From NCBI GenBank assembly GCA_009733715.1, contig WMKJ01000018.1, positions 94,650-158,649 of the forward strand: DNA of 64,000 nucleotides, in the 5' to 3' direction. This DNA comes from Herpomyces periplanetae. Taxonomy: Eukaryota; Ascomycota; Laboulbeniomycetes; Herpomycetales; Herpomycetaceae. The notes under the pieces are model-generated. The model saw nothing but the letters and a program-made list of their open reading frames with translations, had not been told where the DNA came from and ran no database searches. Positions 42,779 to 52,285 of the stretch are shown here, in pieces. Position 1 is the first letter of the stretch; each line of letters opens with the position of its first letter. A program made the position numbers and the translations under genes.

Positions 42779-44923
42779 ATGCCTTCCTCTACCCAACAAT
42801 ACGGTGTAGTGTTAGACGCTGGTTCATCCGGCACTCGCGCCTACGTATACCGTTGGGAAAACCTTCACTCTCCTGTCGATGGCCCCTCGGGAAAAAATTT
42901 ACCCTTCATTGAATCGAATCCTTCTTGGACCATGAAAATTAACCCGGGAATATCCGCCTTTAATAATCGTATCAGTGACATCGAACCAATTCACTTACGT
43001 CCCCTTTTGAATCATGTCAAATCCGTCGTAAAACGCAACAATGAAGGCTCCACTCCAATATACTTTCTCGCTACAGCTGGCATGCGACTTCTCCCTAAAT
43101 CCGATCAAGATCGAATCCTCACTGAAGTTTGTCGTATTTTACGCACCACCACAAAGTTCTTCCTTCCCGATTGCCATACTCATGTAACCGTTATTCCAGG
43201 AGAAACTGAAGGATTATACGGTTGGGTAGCTACTAATTACCTCCTTGATCGACTTGGTGTCAACTCATCCTCACCAACGCTTAACTCGGACTCTCAAGAT
43301 AATTTAATGCAGACCTATGGCTTCCTAGAAATGGGTGGTGCGTCTGCCCAAATTGCATACGCTCCTAATGCTACAGAATCAGCCAAAAATCCCGAGCGAC
43401 TAACTAAAGTTAGATTTCGTACTTTAAATGGCCACTCCACAACCTATTCTCTCTTCACTCAGTCCTGGCTTGGGTTTGGTGCCAATGAAGCTCGCAAACG
43501 CTACATATCCACCATAACTAACGGAACTCGACTCAATACTCAAGTTAGAGATGCCTGCCTCTTCAAAGATTTGCGCGTCGATGCCAATGATAAAGTTATA
43601 AGCCACCCTAACAAGCTCCAGCCGAACTCCAAGCAGGATACTCCCGTCCCGTCTTTGCTGCACACTCTTGTAGGAGTCGGCTTATTTGATGAATGTTTAT
43701 TACAAGCACAAAACCTTCTCATGTCAGATTTGCGCTGTGCTTCCAAACCATGTTTATTCGATTATTCGACAATGCCGGCTACTGATTTCCGTCGTCAACA
43801 TTTTGTCGGTGTTTCCGAGTTTTGGCATTCAACGCACGACGTATTTAACTTGGACAAATTTGAAAATGGTTATGATTATGCACAATACCAAGCTCTAGCT
43901 CGCGAATTTTGTGGATTTTCGTGGGATCGAGTAAGCCAGGGTGCTCAAAGTAATGAATGGGGTAGGAGTGTCGATGAAAAAAAGTTGATTATGATTTGCT
44001 TCAAAGCCGCCTGGCTAATGAGTGTTTTAAAACACGGATTGGGAATGCAGTTATCCGAATCTGAAAATGTTGACGGCCCTGTAACACCAAAGATGAACCA
44101 AATTTCTATGAAAGATGTGCTTCAGAACCGCCGTGTAAGAGAACGCTTAAAATTTGATAAGTACAACGTTCCATCAGTACCTACACATCCTGCGAATCAG
44201 TCTTTTCATGCAATCAATAAAGTTCGAGGGGTAGAGGCTAACTGGTCATTGGGAAAAATTCTGTTTGTCGCGTCGTCTCAGATCCCTATTGCGACTAACT
44301 TAGATCCCATGAAGGAAATCGTCGGTTTCTCAAAACTTCATCCGGCTGATTTACCATTGGAGAAGAGGCCCACTAGCCTAGCAAACTTTGAAGAGACTAA
44401 TTCAAGTGGAGGTAGGCTACTTCCAGGGCTAACCAATTCTAATGGCCATTATAATGAAACATTACCACTGAAATCAAGCGGTAAAACCAGTATAAATCAA
44501 AACATATTTATTATATTCATTAGCTTGTTGAGTGTGTCTGTACTATGCGTAATTTTGTTTGTAATTGTGCGACGAGTCATTCAACAGTTGCGGCGACAGA
44601 GACGCAAACGACATAGATTTAGCGGTACAGGGCAGATACGACCTGTTATCCCCATGGATCAAAAGGAACAGCGATCATTAAAACCTTTTCGTTCACTTCA
44701 TTTACTTTCCAGAGGATTCGCCGAACAAAATGTTAAGCGTAAATCGCAAAACGTGCAACAATCAGAATTAATGTCGGAGAGGGTGTACAATGGTATGTAC
44801 GATGATGAGGTTAATACTGGTAAAGAATCAGGAGAAAGCAGTATTACAATTGATGTATCCGGCATGTCAGAACGAGTTGATCTTACAACTCGATATGAAA
44901 CCCAGGGTGGTCGTCGACGATGA
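42779..44923 (+). CDS. YND1: Golgi apyrase / nucleoside diphosphatase, GDA1-CD39 family (Ynd1-like)
   Basis: This single-exon gene encodes 714 aa. The family hydrolyses GDP/UDP in the Golgi lumen, which supports antiport of nucleotide sugars for glycosylation. Apyrase conserved regions are in order: ACR1 VLDAGSSGTRAYVYRW (8-24), ACR2 IYFLATAGMRLLP (near 98), ACR3 PGETEGLYGWVATNYLL with the catalytic Glu, ACR4 YGFLEMGGASAQIAYAP, and an ACR5-like FDKYNVPSV/VEANWSLGKIL region. A C-terminal membrane span (IFIIFISLLSVSVLCVILFVIV) is followed by a very basic stretch (RRQRRKRHR) and a cytosolic tail of about 120 aa. There is no N-terminal signal, as in yeast Ynd1, so topology is set by the C-terminal anchor. 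Confidence 0.93.
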   Translation: MPSSTQQYGVVLDAGSSGTRAYVYRWENLHSPVDGPSGKNLPFIESNPSWTMKINPGISAFNNRISDIEPIHLRPLLNHVKSVVKRNNEGSTPIYFLATAGMRLLPKSDQDRILTEVCRILRTTTKFFLPDCHTHVTVIPGETEGLYGWVATNYLLDRLGVNSSSPTLNSDSQDNLMQTYGFLEMGGASAQIAYAPNATESAKNPERLTKVRFRTLNGHSTTYSLFTQSWLGFGANEARKRYISTITNGTRLNTQVRDACLFKDLRVDANDKVISHPNKLQPNSKQDTPVPSLLHTLVGVGLFDECLLQAQNLLMSDLRCASKPCLFDYSTMPATDFRRQHFVGVSEFWHSTHDVFNLDKFENGYDYAQYQALAREFCGFSWDRVSQGAQSNEWGRSVDEKKLIMICFKAAWLMSVLKHGLGMQLSESENVDGPVTPKMNQISMKDVLQNRRVRERLKFDKYNVPSVPTHPANQSFHAINKVRGVEANWSLGKILFVASSQIPIATNLDPMKEIVGFSKLHPADLPLEKRPTSLANFEETNSSGGRLLPGLTNSNGHYNETLPLKSSGKTSINQNIFIIFISLLSVSVLCVILFVIVRRVIQQLRRQRRKRHRFSGTGQIRPVIPMDQKEQRSLKPFRSLHLLSRGFAEQNVKRKSQNVQQSELMSERVYNGMYDDEVNTGKESGESSITIDVSGMSERVDLTTRYETQGGRRR

Positions 44924-45108
44924 AAATTGGCTGGTTTGGTTAAGGAAATTTTGTAGCTACACTTTTAGCATTGAATTTTGAGTTGAAAATATCAGTTATA
45001 CACCATTTTGATAAGCTCCGGAATAAATGTCTTAACTTTAACGGATCTTAAAGTCTTTCTACTAATCTCCAATTTAACGATCAAGTTGATACTCCACAAA
45101 GTCCTTAA

Positions 45109-45114
45109 CACGTG
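45109..45114. promoter_or_regulatory. CACGTG hexamer in convergent gap
   Basis: A CACGTG sits between convergent 3' ends (apyrase and DUF1763-like gene), so a promoter role is doubtful. It is listed for completeness. Confidence 0.15.
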
Positions 45115-45157
45115 CACATGCGTAAATGCTTGAAGTATTCATACTAGTCACGCTAGG

Positions 45158-45547
45158 TTACAGCGCAAGCCGTAAAGTTGAATTAAGCATATACAGCATG
45201 TGATCGCGAACATTGATAGCGTGAAGAAGTGTATTTCGCTGATCTGTGGATCGAGCTATCGCGAGACGTTGTCTTGCCTGACGGTCATAAAACCATACGT
45301 GTGCCAACGCGTATAATAAACGACGTTCTAATCCTGGAGCTCGAGCCGCAGCATGTAAAAATAAAAGTGTACGGTTAACACGTACTACGACATCCGGTGT
45401 CAAAGTGGGCGTAGTGTGCGTTAATCGACTGCGTATATGATGTCTTAGGGTAGAACAACGTGGTAGAGAATAATTTACACCTGCAAACGCAGCTTTTAAA
45501 AGTTGACGATACAATTGTCCCGGAGATGATTGTGTCGAAATTATCAT
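45158..45547 (-). CDS. DUF1763-like small fungal protein with LYR motif
   Basis: This single-exon gene encodes 129 aa. The sequence pattern GQLYRQLLKAAFAGVNYSLP, TLRHHIRSRL, LLFLHAAARAPGLERRLLYALAHVWF resembles the fungal DUF1763 proteins (recalled, not searched). An LYR tripeptide at residues 12-14 with a following hydrophobic/basic helix, later basic helices and high Arg/Leu content recall LYR-motif mitochondrial assembly factors, which use acyl-ACP and Fe-S machinery. A mitochondrial role is inference only. The ATG at 45547 is the only sensible start. Confidence 0.7.
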   Translation of the reverse strand: MIISTQSSPGQLYRQLLKAAFAGVNYSLPRCSTLRHHIRSRLTHTTPTLTPDVVVRVNRTLLFLHAAARAPGLERRLLYALAHVWFYDRQARQRLAIARSTDQRNTLLHAINVRDHMLYMLNSTLRLAL

Positions 45548-45986
45548 GATTACAAGTGTATAAATTAACTTTATAAAATTTGATCAATATGTGTTTGAAA
45601 CTTAATTCGCGTTGATCCATCTGAAATGTCTTTTGCCTCTTCTAGTTAGCCCAGCCACAATCGCGGCGCCGGATAATGTAATGGGTGTACACGTGAGCTT
45701 GCAGAAGGCTGATGGAGGTAAAATGATGATTTGTCGACCCGAACACGCCCAGAGAACGTTTCACTTAAACGCAGATTGCAAATGGTGGTGAGATATGTGT
45801 GAGTGTGTGCGATCATTTACATGTCTTGTAGGGAAGTGAGACTCAATGGTTTGGGTGAACAATGACAAACGGATAAGCGATAAAACTACGGCGCGTGAAT
45901 GTATTTAAGTGAGGTTGTGGTGCGCGCAATGATGGGGATAATGGGCAGGAATTTACAGGGGATTTTTACGCTAGCAGGCTAGTGAA
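45548..45986. other. Divergent promoter DUF1763-like / DUF2293 genes
   Basis: 440 bp with no gene. A CACGTG is at 45690-45695, 143 bp from the DUF1763-like ATG and about 290 bp from the DUF2293 ATG. Confidence 0.5.
45690..45695. promoter_or_regulatory. CACGTG hexamer in divergent promoter
   Basis: The context is ACACGTGAG, 143 bp from the DUF1763-like start. Candidate bHLH site. Confidence 0.3.
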
Positions 45987-46841
45987 ATGTCAAAGAAAAG
46001 GGGAAGTCGGGGCACGAAACGGGCTCGTGAAATTGATTATGAAACGGACGCGACGGGTCGTGAACGTAAGCGTGTGGTGACACGCTGCGGTAATAAAGCC
46101 TATCAAGTTGTTGTTGAACAATTTACCCGCATTAAGAAAAAGTTGACTTGTTCTATCTCCTATGATTTAACGGCACCACTTAATTATACCTTCGTACCTT
46201 TTGGTGCACCTGAATTGTCCCGGCGTGCTCGAGAAATATGTCGCCGTTTTGACTTGATGGTTTATATTGTATCCACTGCACCAGATGGTGAAAAATTCGA
46301 CAACCCCAATTGTATATGCCATCATATATATCATATTGGACACCATTTTCCCACTCAAGTCGTGAGTCTGGCATGCGAATGGGAAGGATATACCGTACAT
46401 AATGGTATTTTTATACGTGATACTAATAATAGTAATGAAGGAGCCAGTTGGAATAAAAGCTTAATGGAACAAACTGGATGTATTAAACAAGACCATGCTC
46501 GGCTAGTAATACGAGACTTATACCCATATATGCCGAGTAGTACAATGGATCAAATAATTGCACACTCTTTCAATAAAATGTACCCAAGCCGGGTAGGAAA
46601 TTGTTCAAATCTTCCTCTCGCACGGTGCGTTCAACTCGCCGTCGTGGCCCACATCCGCCACGTCTACACCGACTATGACGTCATTATACGCGTGCTGGGC
46701 CGGGGAAACGCACGGAACAGCATAGAATCACGTGTCCTTCAGAAGCTGATTGAGTGGCGCGGCGAAGGGGAAGCGGAGGAGGAAATGGATTTACGACAGG
46801 TTATTGTGATTGATGGGAATGATGAAGTGGAAATTTGGTGA
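45987..46841 (+). CDS. DUF2293 domain protein
   Basis: This single-exon gene encodes 284 aa. The N-terminus is basic (MSKKRGSRGTKRAREID, a likely nuclear signal). The C-terminal third matches the fungal DUF2293 pattern: ARLVIRDLYPYMPSSTMDQ, IIAHSFNKMYPSRVGN, LPLARCVQLAVVAHIRHVYT, DYDVIIRVLGRGNARNS. The middle has a CICHHIYHIGHH cluster rich in Cys/His that may bind metal (inference). Function of the family is not known to me. The tail is acidic. It converges on ACL1 with a gap of only 90 bp. Confidence 0.8.
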   Translation: MSKKRGSRGTKRAREIDYETDATGRERKRVVTRCGNKAYQVVVEQFTRIKKKLTCSISYDLTAPLNYTFVPFGAPELSRRAREICRRFDLMVYIVSTAPDGEKFDNPNCICHHIYHIGHHFPTQVVSLACEWEGYTVHNGIFIRDTNNSNEGASWNKSLMEQTGCIKQDHARLVIRDLYPYMPSSTMDQIIAHSFNKMYPSRVGNCSNLPLARCVQLAVVAHIRHVYTDYDVIIRVLGRGNARNSIESRVLQKLIEWRGEGEAEEEMDLRQVIVIDGNDEVEIW

Positions 46842-46931
46842 TTGAGCAAAGGTAATTAATTAATGGAAGCATGGAATATTATTATACTCGGATTTTAGTA
46901 AACCGAACACGATGATTTAGGTCTGTTTAAT

Positions 46932-49126
46932 TTATAGACTAACCTCGACTCTTCCCTCGAGGCCCGGGGCAGTTTCGCCTATTTTAGGGAGGATATACGT
47001 GATATCATCCCATGGATGTCTGTACAAGCCAGTTCGCAAACGTTTCTGATCAAGGTAATGTGCAATAAGGCCAATACTTCGACCTAGAACAAATAATCCA
47101 TTCAGTACACCCATTTTGAGATAATCTTCAGCTTCTTCAGCTGAAAAGGCTCCGCAACTTCTCAATAAGTCAACGAAGCATGCTGCTACACAACCATCGA
47201 CGTTCAAGATCAAGTTGTCCTTCTTACTTGTTGTTACCCTCTCAACCGCTAATGCGTAATCCAACAATTTACAGGATGGAAAGTTTTTCTTGACAAACTC
47301 TTTAACCAACTCTACTCGCAAATCTGGGTTATTGCGGGATTTCACACGATGTCCGATCCCGGGGATTAGCTTATTCTCTTTGCGCATTGTATCAACAAAG
47401 TCTCGAGGGCTTAGTCCTTTATCATATGCTTTAGTGAACTCTTCTGCCGCTCCATCAAGCGCACCACCGAATCGACTTCCTATAGTGAGCAATCCTGATA
47501 CTAATGCGCTGATTAAATCTTTACCGGCTCGTGTAGTGATAATAGTATTCATGGCACCTGACACGGCTGGACCGTGATCTGCAGTTAACATTAACACCAT
47601 TTCAAGAAATCTGCTTGCGTATTCTGGTAACCTGCGCCGGAACCATAGCAATGACATGACCCCACCAATTCCAATATTTTCCTTGAATACATCTGAAATA
47701 GGGATTCCCGCGTAGAGGAGCTCTTGTCCACGATCGTCTGATATCGTCGAGATGAAAGCTGCAGGCTTCCGGATTAGCCCTAATTCTTGCGCCCATGAAT
47801 AATCAATCGGTATCTTGGGAACTTCAGGCTCATCTCGCGGCGAAATAGTTCCATTGGCAACTAATTTGTTGTATACTGAGGCAAGTAGTTCAGGGAGTTC
47901 TTCAAAAGTGTTAGGAACGTAAAATCCCGCTTCCCGCATCCTTAAATTTTTCATAGCAGCAGTTTCAAGTTCTGAGTTTGCAAATGATCCAGCGTGCCCA
48001 AACTGTACTTCGGTTTTCAAAAGTCCAGCTACCGTTCCAATTGCCCAGGCTACAATGGGTTTGGTAATTTTACCACTTTTAACGGCCTCGATAACTCTAT
48101 ACTCTTCGACACCTCCAACTTCTCCCAAGAGTAAGAGAATCTTTGCGCCGGGATCAGCCTGAAACCGAAGCATATGATCGATGAAAGAACTGCCAGGATA
48201 TCTATCTCCACCGATGGCAATTCCTTCGTAAACTCCGTCAGTTGTATGGGAAATTATATTGTTGAGTTCATTTGACATTCCACCACTTTTAGAAACATAG
48301 GCGACTGACCCGGGTCGGTATAACTTTGATGCAACAATATTATCCATCATACCACCCGTATTTCCAATTTTAAACGCGCCTGGCTTAATTCCTCCGACAG
48401 TTGCGGGTCCGATAATTTGAATTCCCTTTTTCTCCGCTCGGTAAAGAATTTCTCTAGCTCGCTATACTGGATTAGCAAATTTGAAGGAGTTCTTTTAAAT
48501 CTTATCGCTCACTTACACGTTCTGGAACTCCTTCAGCGATGATTGCAATACACTTAATCTGAGGGTATTCCATTAATTCTAGCGTCGAAGAGTAAACGCT
48601 TCGCGAGGAAGCAAAGTTAACAACAGTATCCACATCAGGGTGTTTGGATACAGCTTTTTCAACAGTTTGATACACCGGCAGCAAGGTCTCGCTCGTTCCC
48701 CAGTATCTAGGATTATACGTTAGACCAATTTATTGTGATTTAACAACACTGAATAATTGCTAAAGTGAAAATGTAACTGACAACTTAGAAACGAATTGTC
48801 CGCCAAATGGGTAAATAATAGCTGCCACTGAAGGATTGCTTCTTTTGCAAATGAAATCAAAGTCCAACATTCCCTGAACGGCACGGGGCTGCAAACCACT
48901 GAATGAATTGGCCATTTATCAGCATAATACATAAATCTTTTGACTAACCAGACCATCTTCCTACTTACTAAACAAAGCATCGAGTTTTATTGTGAAATAA
49001 TGTATAGTCTGGAGATGGATTACACGGTTTTTCAGACGCAGTGAATCGGCAGATATTAGCGTTAGCTGAATGACCAGAATCTGTCCCGCCACATTTTTGC
49101 GGGCGACCAGTCTTAATCGCAGTCAT
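46932..49126 (-). CDS. ACL1: ATP-citrate synthase subunit 1 (citrate-synthase-like subunit)
   Basis: Four exons, 48969-49126, 48785-48898, 48517-48706 and 46932-48461, encode 663 aa. With subunit 2 it makes cytosolic acetyl-CoA and oxaloacetate from citrate, CoA and ATP. Exon 1 starts [11 protein letters not shown] and gives [14 protein letters not shown] then [21 protein letters not shown]. Further on are [52 protein letters not shown] and [16 protein letters not shown], then [15 protein letters not shown]. The catalytic His loop is [11 protein letters not shown]. The citrate synthase module follows: [54 protein letters not shown] and [10 protein letters not shown]. The exon 2 donor is weak (TCTAA|GTTGTC) but is required by phase and conservation. 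A split (not fused) ACL is the ascomycete arrangement. Confidence 0.95.
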
Positions 49127-49748
49127 ATTTCAAGCAAATTGCCGTTAATTAACGTGTAAAATATCCTTTTAAACAAATTGTCTTTTGTACCCTTTATAAT
49201 AGCTTTTTCACGATGGTTAACTAATAACAACACTCAATTTCCCCTTGAACAGTAAATGATTGTTAAAGACAAAGTTTCTATTAGCAAAACTATCCCAAAT
49301 TTCCCCTCTACTACTGTATACACCACTTTTAAACAATTATGAATAATTCAAATAGTTGATCTCTGCCCTTTGACTGAATCTTTTCAAGCCGACCAACTTT
49401 CCCTTTAACGCGATTTTACTTCACGATTTACGTGCGAAGATGCTTTTCCGGGCTTGCTTATATAAGCTCTTTTAGAACGCCGATTTTCACCGTACAAGGA
49501 AACTGGAACGTAGACTCGACTAAGCCTCTTTCCATTTACGGTAATTTTCCAGTAGTCTATTTATTTACTATCCTCCTCTAATACACTTGGAAGCCGGAGG
49601 CACGTGCTTCCCGGCTTGGTAGTTGTGGATCACGTGGACTTTCCTGGGGGAGATTTTGGCTTGAGGGATTTCTCAGGGAATTTGACGATGGTGAAAAATC
49701 TTTAATCAGTTAAATGGGTTGTGTGGATTAAAGAGAAGACTTTTTATA
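49127..49748. other. Divergent promoter ACL1 / DBP7
   Basis: 620 bp with no gene. Two CACGTG hexamers lie close to the DBP7 side (49599-49604 and 49631-49636). Confidence 0.5.
49599..49636. promoter_or_regulatory. Paired CACGTG hexamers upstream of DBP7
   Basis: GCACGTGC and TCACGTGG are spaced 32 bp apart (about three helical turns), 113-150 bp before the DBP7 ATG. The first lies in a near-palindromic context (GGAGGCACGTGCTTCC). Confidence 0.4.
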
Positions 49749-52100
49749 ATGGATAAGACATCAAAAATTGAAGAAAATGATGGTTTATTAATGAATTTTG
49801 CTTTTGATGATACATTTACATTAAATACTGCTACTCGAGTAACCGGGAAATGGAAAGCACGTTTAAAGGCTAAGAGAGTTGAACGTCGTATAGCGGAAGC
49901 ATCATCAATTAAAACTACTCCAACGAAAAATGTAGCGGCCATAGAATCTACTTCTATATCTACTCCATCGCTTACACAATTATCGCCAACTCAAACTACT
50001 GAACCATCACGATTATCAGTATCTGTTTCAACACCTGCACAGACTTCAAATGAGGAGTCAATTGTGCACACAAACAATATTCCCGCCTCGTCATCTATTC
50101 ATGATAATTCAACAATTCTCAACTCAGTTCAAGAAACCTCTTTTGAGAATGTAATTGAAGTCTCAAACGAATTATGGTTTAATCAACTTGGCTTGTCTTC
50201 CAAGCTAGTAAATCAGTTAACGAGTAAATTAGGCCTTTCGAATCCTACCTCCGTACAAGAATACGTTATACCACGCTTACTATCCAGCACTTCTGATACA
50301 CTCATTATCGGTGAAACGGGTAGCGGAAAAACTTTAGCATACTTATTACCCATAATTCATGAAATGATGAAGATTGATGTACGCACTTTGGATGATCAGC
50401 ATGACCAACGGGTCAGTAAGATGAATCGACATAGTGGACTATTCACACTAATACTAGTTCCAACGCACGAGTTGTGTCAACAAATTATGATAACACTTGA
50501 AGAAATCCTCGGTTGTGCCGTTAACATAGTTGCGGGTAGCGTAACCGGTGGAGAAAATCGCTCCAAAGAGAAAGCTCGTATTCGCAAAGGTTTGAATATA
50601 CTTGTTGCCACACCAGGTAGACTGGTGGACCATTTGGAAAATACGCGCGCATTTAACGTAGGTCTAGTACGATGGCTTATTATAGATGAGGGTGATCGCA
50701 TAATGGAAATGGGATTTGGTGATAATGTTGGTAAAATCTTGCATCGTCTAAACACCGACTGGCAGACAGCTCCAGATACTCTTGTAAATTTGCCTAAGCG
50801 TCGGCGCACTGTTGTGTGTACGGCTACGTTGAAACGTAGTATTCGCAAACTTGGAAATATGTCATTAAAAGATTGGACCATGCTTCGCTTGCCCGACCGT
50901 TATAAACCCGAAGCACCAATGAAAGATGAGAGTGAAAATGTGGAGGATTTTAAAGTTCCCCGACAATTGCGACAAAGTTGGATTGCATGCCCGGCTAAGT
51001 TGCGCTTGTTAACATTAATCGCCGTACTGCGTAGAGCAATTGAAGTGTGGAAAATTCGACGTACGATTGTATTCTTTTCAACGGCCGATTCAGTTAACTT
51101 TCATTTTTCCCTTTTAACACAAACCGCTAAACATAGCGTCGATTCATCTAGCCCTAGCACGACGCATAATAATCAGATTACTGGAAAGTATAATGACGCA
51201 AGTCTAGTGGCATCAAATACATTTGCCTACATTCGGGATTGTCTTTTTAGATCACAGGATGTGCAAGTGGAAGTGTGTCGATTACACGGGTCATTAGAGC
51301 ATTCAGTACGACGGGAAACGCTAAGGAAATTTGCTGGAACGGGAAAGGAAAGTTTATCAAGTATCGGGCAGTCAACACACGGAATACTTTTTACGACGGA
51401 CTTAGCATCGCGAGGTTTGGATATAGCACAAGTTGATCTAGTTGTTGAGTATGATGCTGCAACTTCATTAGCTGATCATATTCATCGAGTGGGTCGTACA
51501 GCGCGGGCAGGTCGAGTTGGACGTGCAATAGTATTTCTGACTCGTAATACGCATGAAGAAGGCTATGTTCACAGTTTACAAAAGTGTTGCGGGTACACTG
51601 AAACGACATTAGCAAACAGGACGGTTAACACTATTCAACGTGAGGATGCAGAAGCGGTACTTCGCGCAACATTCTCGCGTAATGTAAATGGAAGTACGAA
51701 CGGTGGTGACGGTGAAGCAGATTGGAAGTTTGCGGCTACGCAGGTGCAGGTCAACCTAGAACATTGGACCGATAGCAGTAAACAGCGACGAGAGTTAGCA
51801 GCACGAGCATTTCAAAGTTACGTTCGAGCTTACTCGACACATACAGCGAATCAGCGAGCCTACTTTAACAAGCGCGAGTTGCACTTGGGTCATGTATGCA
51901 AAGCTTTCACGCTAAAGTTACCACCACGAGCGTTGCGCTCTCTACAATGTCGTGTAACAAGCGGCACTAAACGTAAACGTGATACTGGTAATGAAGCACG
52001 ACCGAATATAAGGACGGGCGAAAAGGGTATAGCTAGCGTGCGCAAAAAGTTTGGATTGAGTGTAACGAAGACTGATGTTGAAGAGTTCAACGTGGGTTAA
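49749..52100 (+). CDS. DBP7: ATP-dependent RNA helicase Dbp7 (DDX31 family)
   Basis: This single-exon gene encodes 783 aa from the ATG at 49749. Dbp7 acts in early 60S ribosome assembly in the nucleolus. An N-terminal low-complexity region contains KWKARLKAKRVERR. The helicase core then shows: Q motif FNQLGLSSKLVNQLTS, motif I GETGSGKTLAYLLPI, Ia PTHELCQQI, Ib TPGRLVDHL, II DEGDRIMEMGF, III CTATL, IV TIVFFSTADSVNFHF, V TTDLASRGLDI and VI HRVGRTARAGRVGRAIVFL. DEGD in place of DEAD is the known Dbp7 variant. Motif III reads TAT rather than SAT. The C-terminal DUF4217-like part (AARAFQSYVRAYSTHT, LHLGHVCKAFTL) is followed by a basic tail (TKRKRD). A second open frame on the minus strand is a shadow. 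Confidence 0.93.
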   Translation: MDKTSKIEENDGLLMNFAFDDTFTLNTATRVTGKWKARLKAKRVERRIAEASSIKTTPTKNVAAIESTSISTPSLTQLSPTQTTEPSRLSVSVSTPAQTSNEESIVHTNNIPASSSIHDNSTILNSVQETSFENVIEVSNELWFNQLGLSSKLVNQLTSKLGLSNPTSVQEYVIPRLLSSTSDTLIIGETGSGKTLAYLLPIIHEMMKIDVRTLDDQHDQRVSKMNRHSGLFTLILVPTHELCQQIMITLEEILGCAVNIVAGSVTGGENRSKEKARIRKGLNILVATPGRLVDHLENTRAFNVGLVRWLIIDEGDRIMEMGFGDNVGKILHRLNTDWQTAPDTLVNLPKRRRTVVCTATLKRSIRKLGNMSLKDWTMLRLPDRYKPEAPMKDESENVEDFKVPRQLRQSWIACPAKLRLLTLIAVLRRAIEVWKIRRTIVFFSTADSVNFHFSLLTQTAKHSVDSSSPSTTHNNQITGKYNDASLVASNTFAYIRDCLFRSQDVQVEVCRLHGSLEHSVRRETLRKFAGTGKESLSSIGQSTHGILFTTDLASRGLDIAQVDLVVEYDAATSLADHIHRVGRTARAGRVGRAIVFLTRNTHEEGYVHSLQKCCGYTETTLANRTVNTIQREDAEAVLRATFSRNVNGSTNGGDGEADWKFAATQVQVNLEHWTDSSKQRRELAARAFQSYVRAYSTHTANQRAYFNKRELHLGHVCKAFTLKLPPRALRSLQCRVTSGTKRKRDTGNEARPNIRTGEKGIASVRKKFGLSVTKTDVEEFNVG

Positions 52101-52285
52101 GTGTGAATGATAAATGGCGGGCACATTACGGTGAAAGTACAGGTTAGTTCGTCGGTTGATTAATATTACCTAGCTCTAATTATATGGATGACGGGGATGG
52201 AAAAGGAAGTTAACTAGAAGAATTGTATTAATGGTGATAACAATAATTTAGTAGAACAAGCAGTATTGGCAAGGCTGGTGGGTGA
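52101..52285. other. Convergent 3' flanks of DBP7 and the acyltransferase
   Basis: 185 bp with nothing beyond likely 3' UTRs. Confidence 0.5.

Noticed and set aside
50477-50881. 134-codon minus-strand ORF
   Set aside because: Shadow of the DBP7 helicase core.
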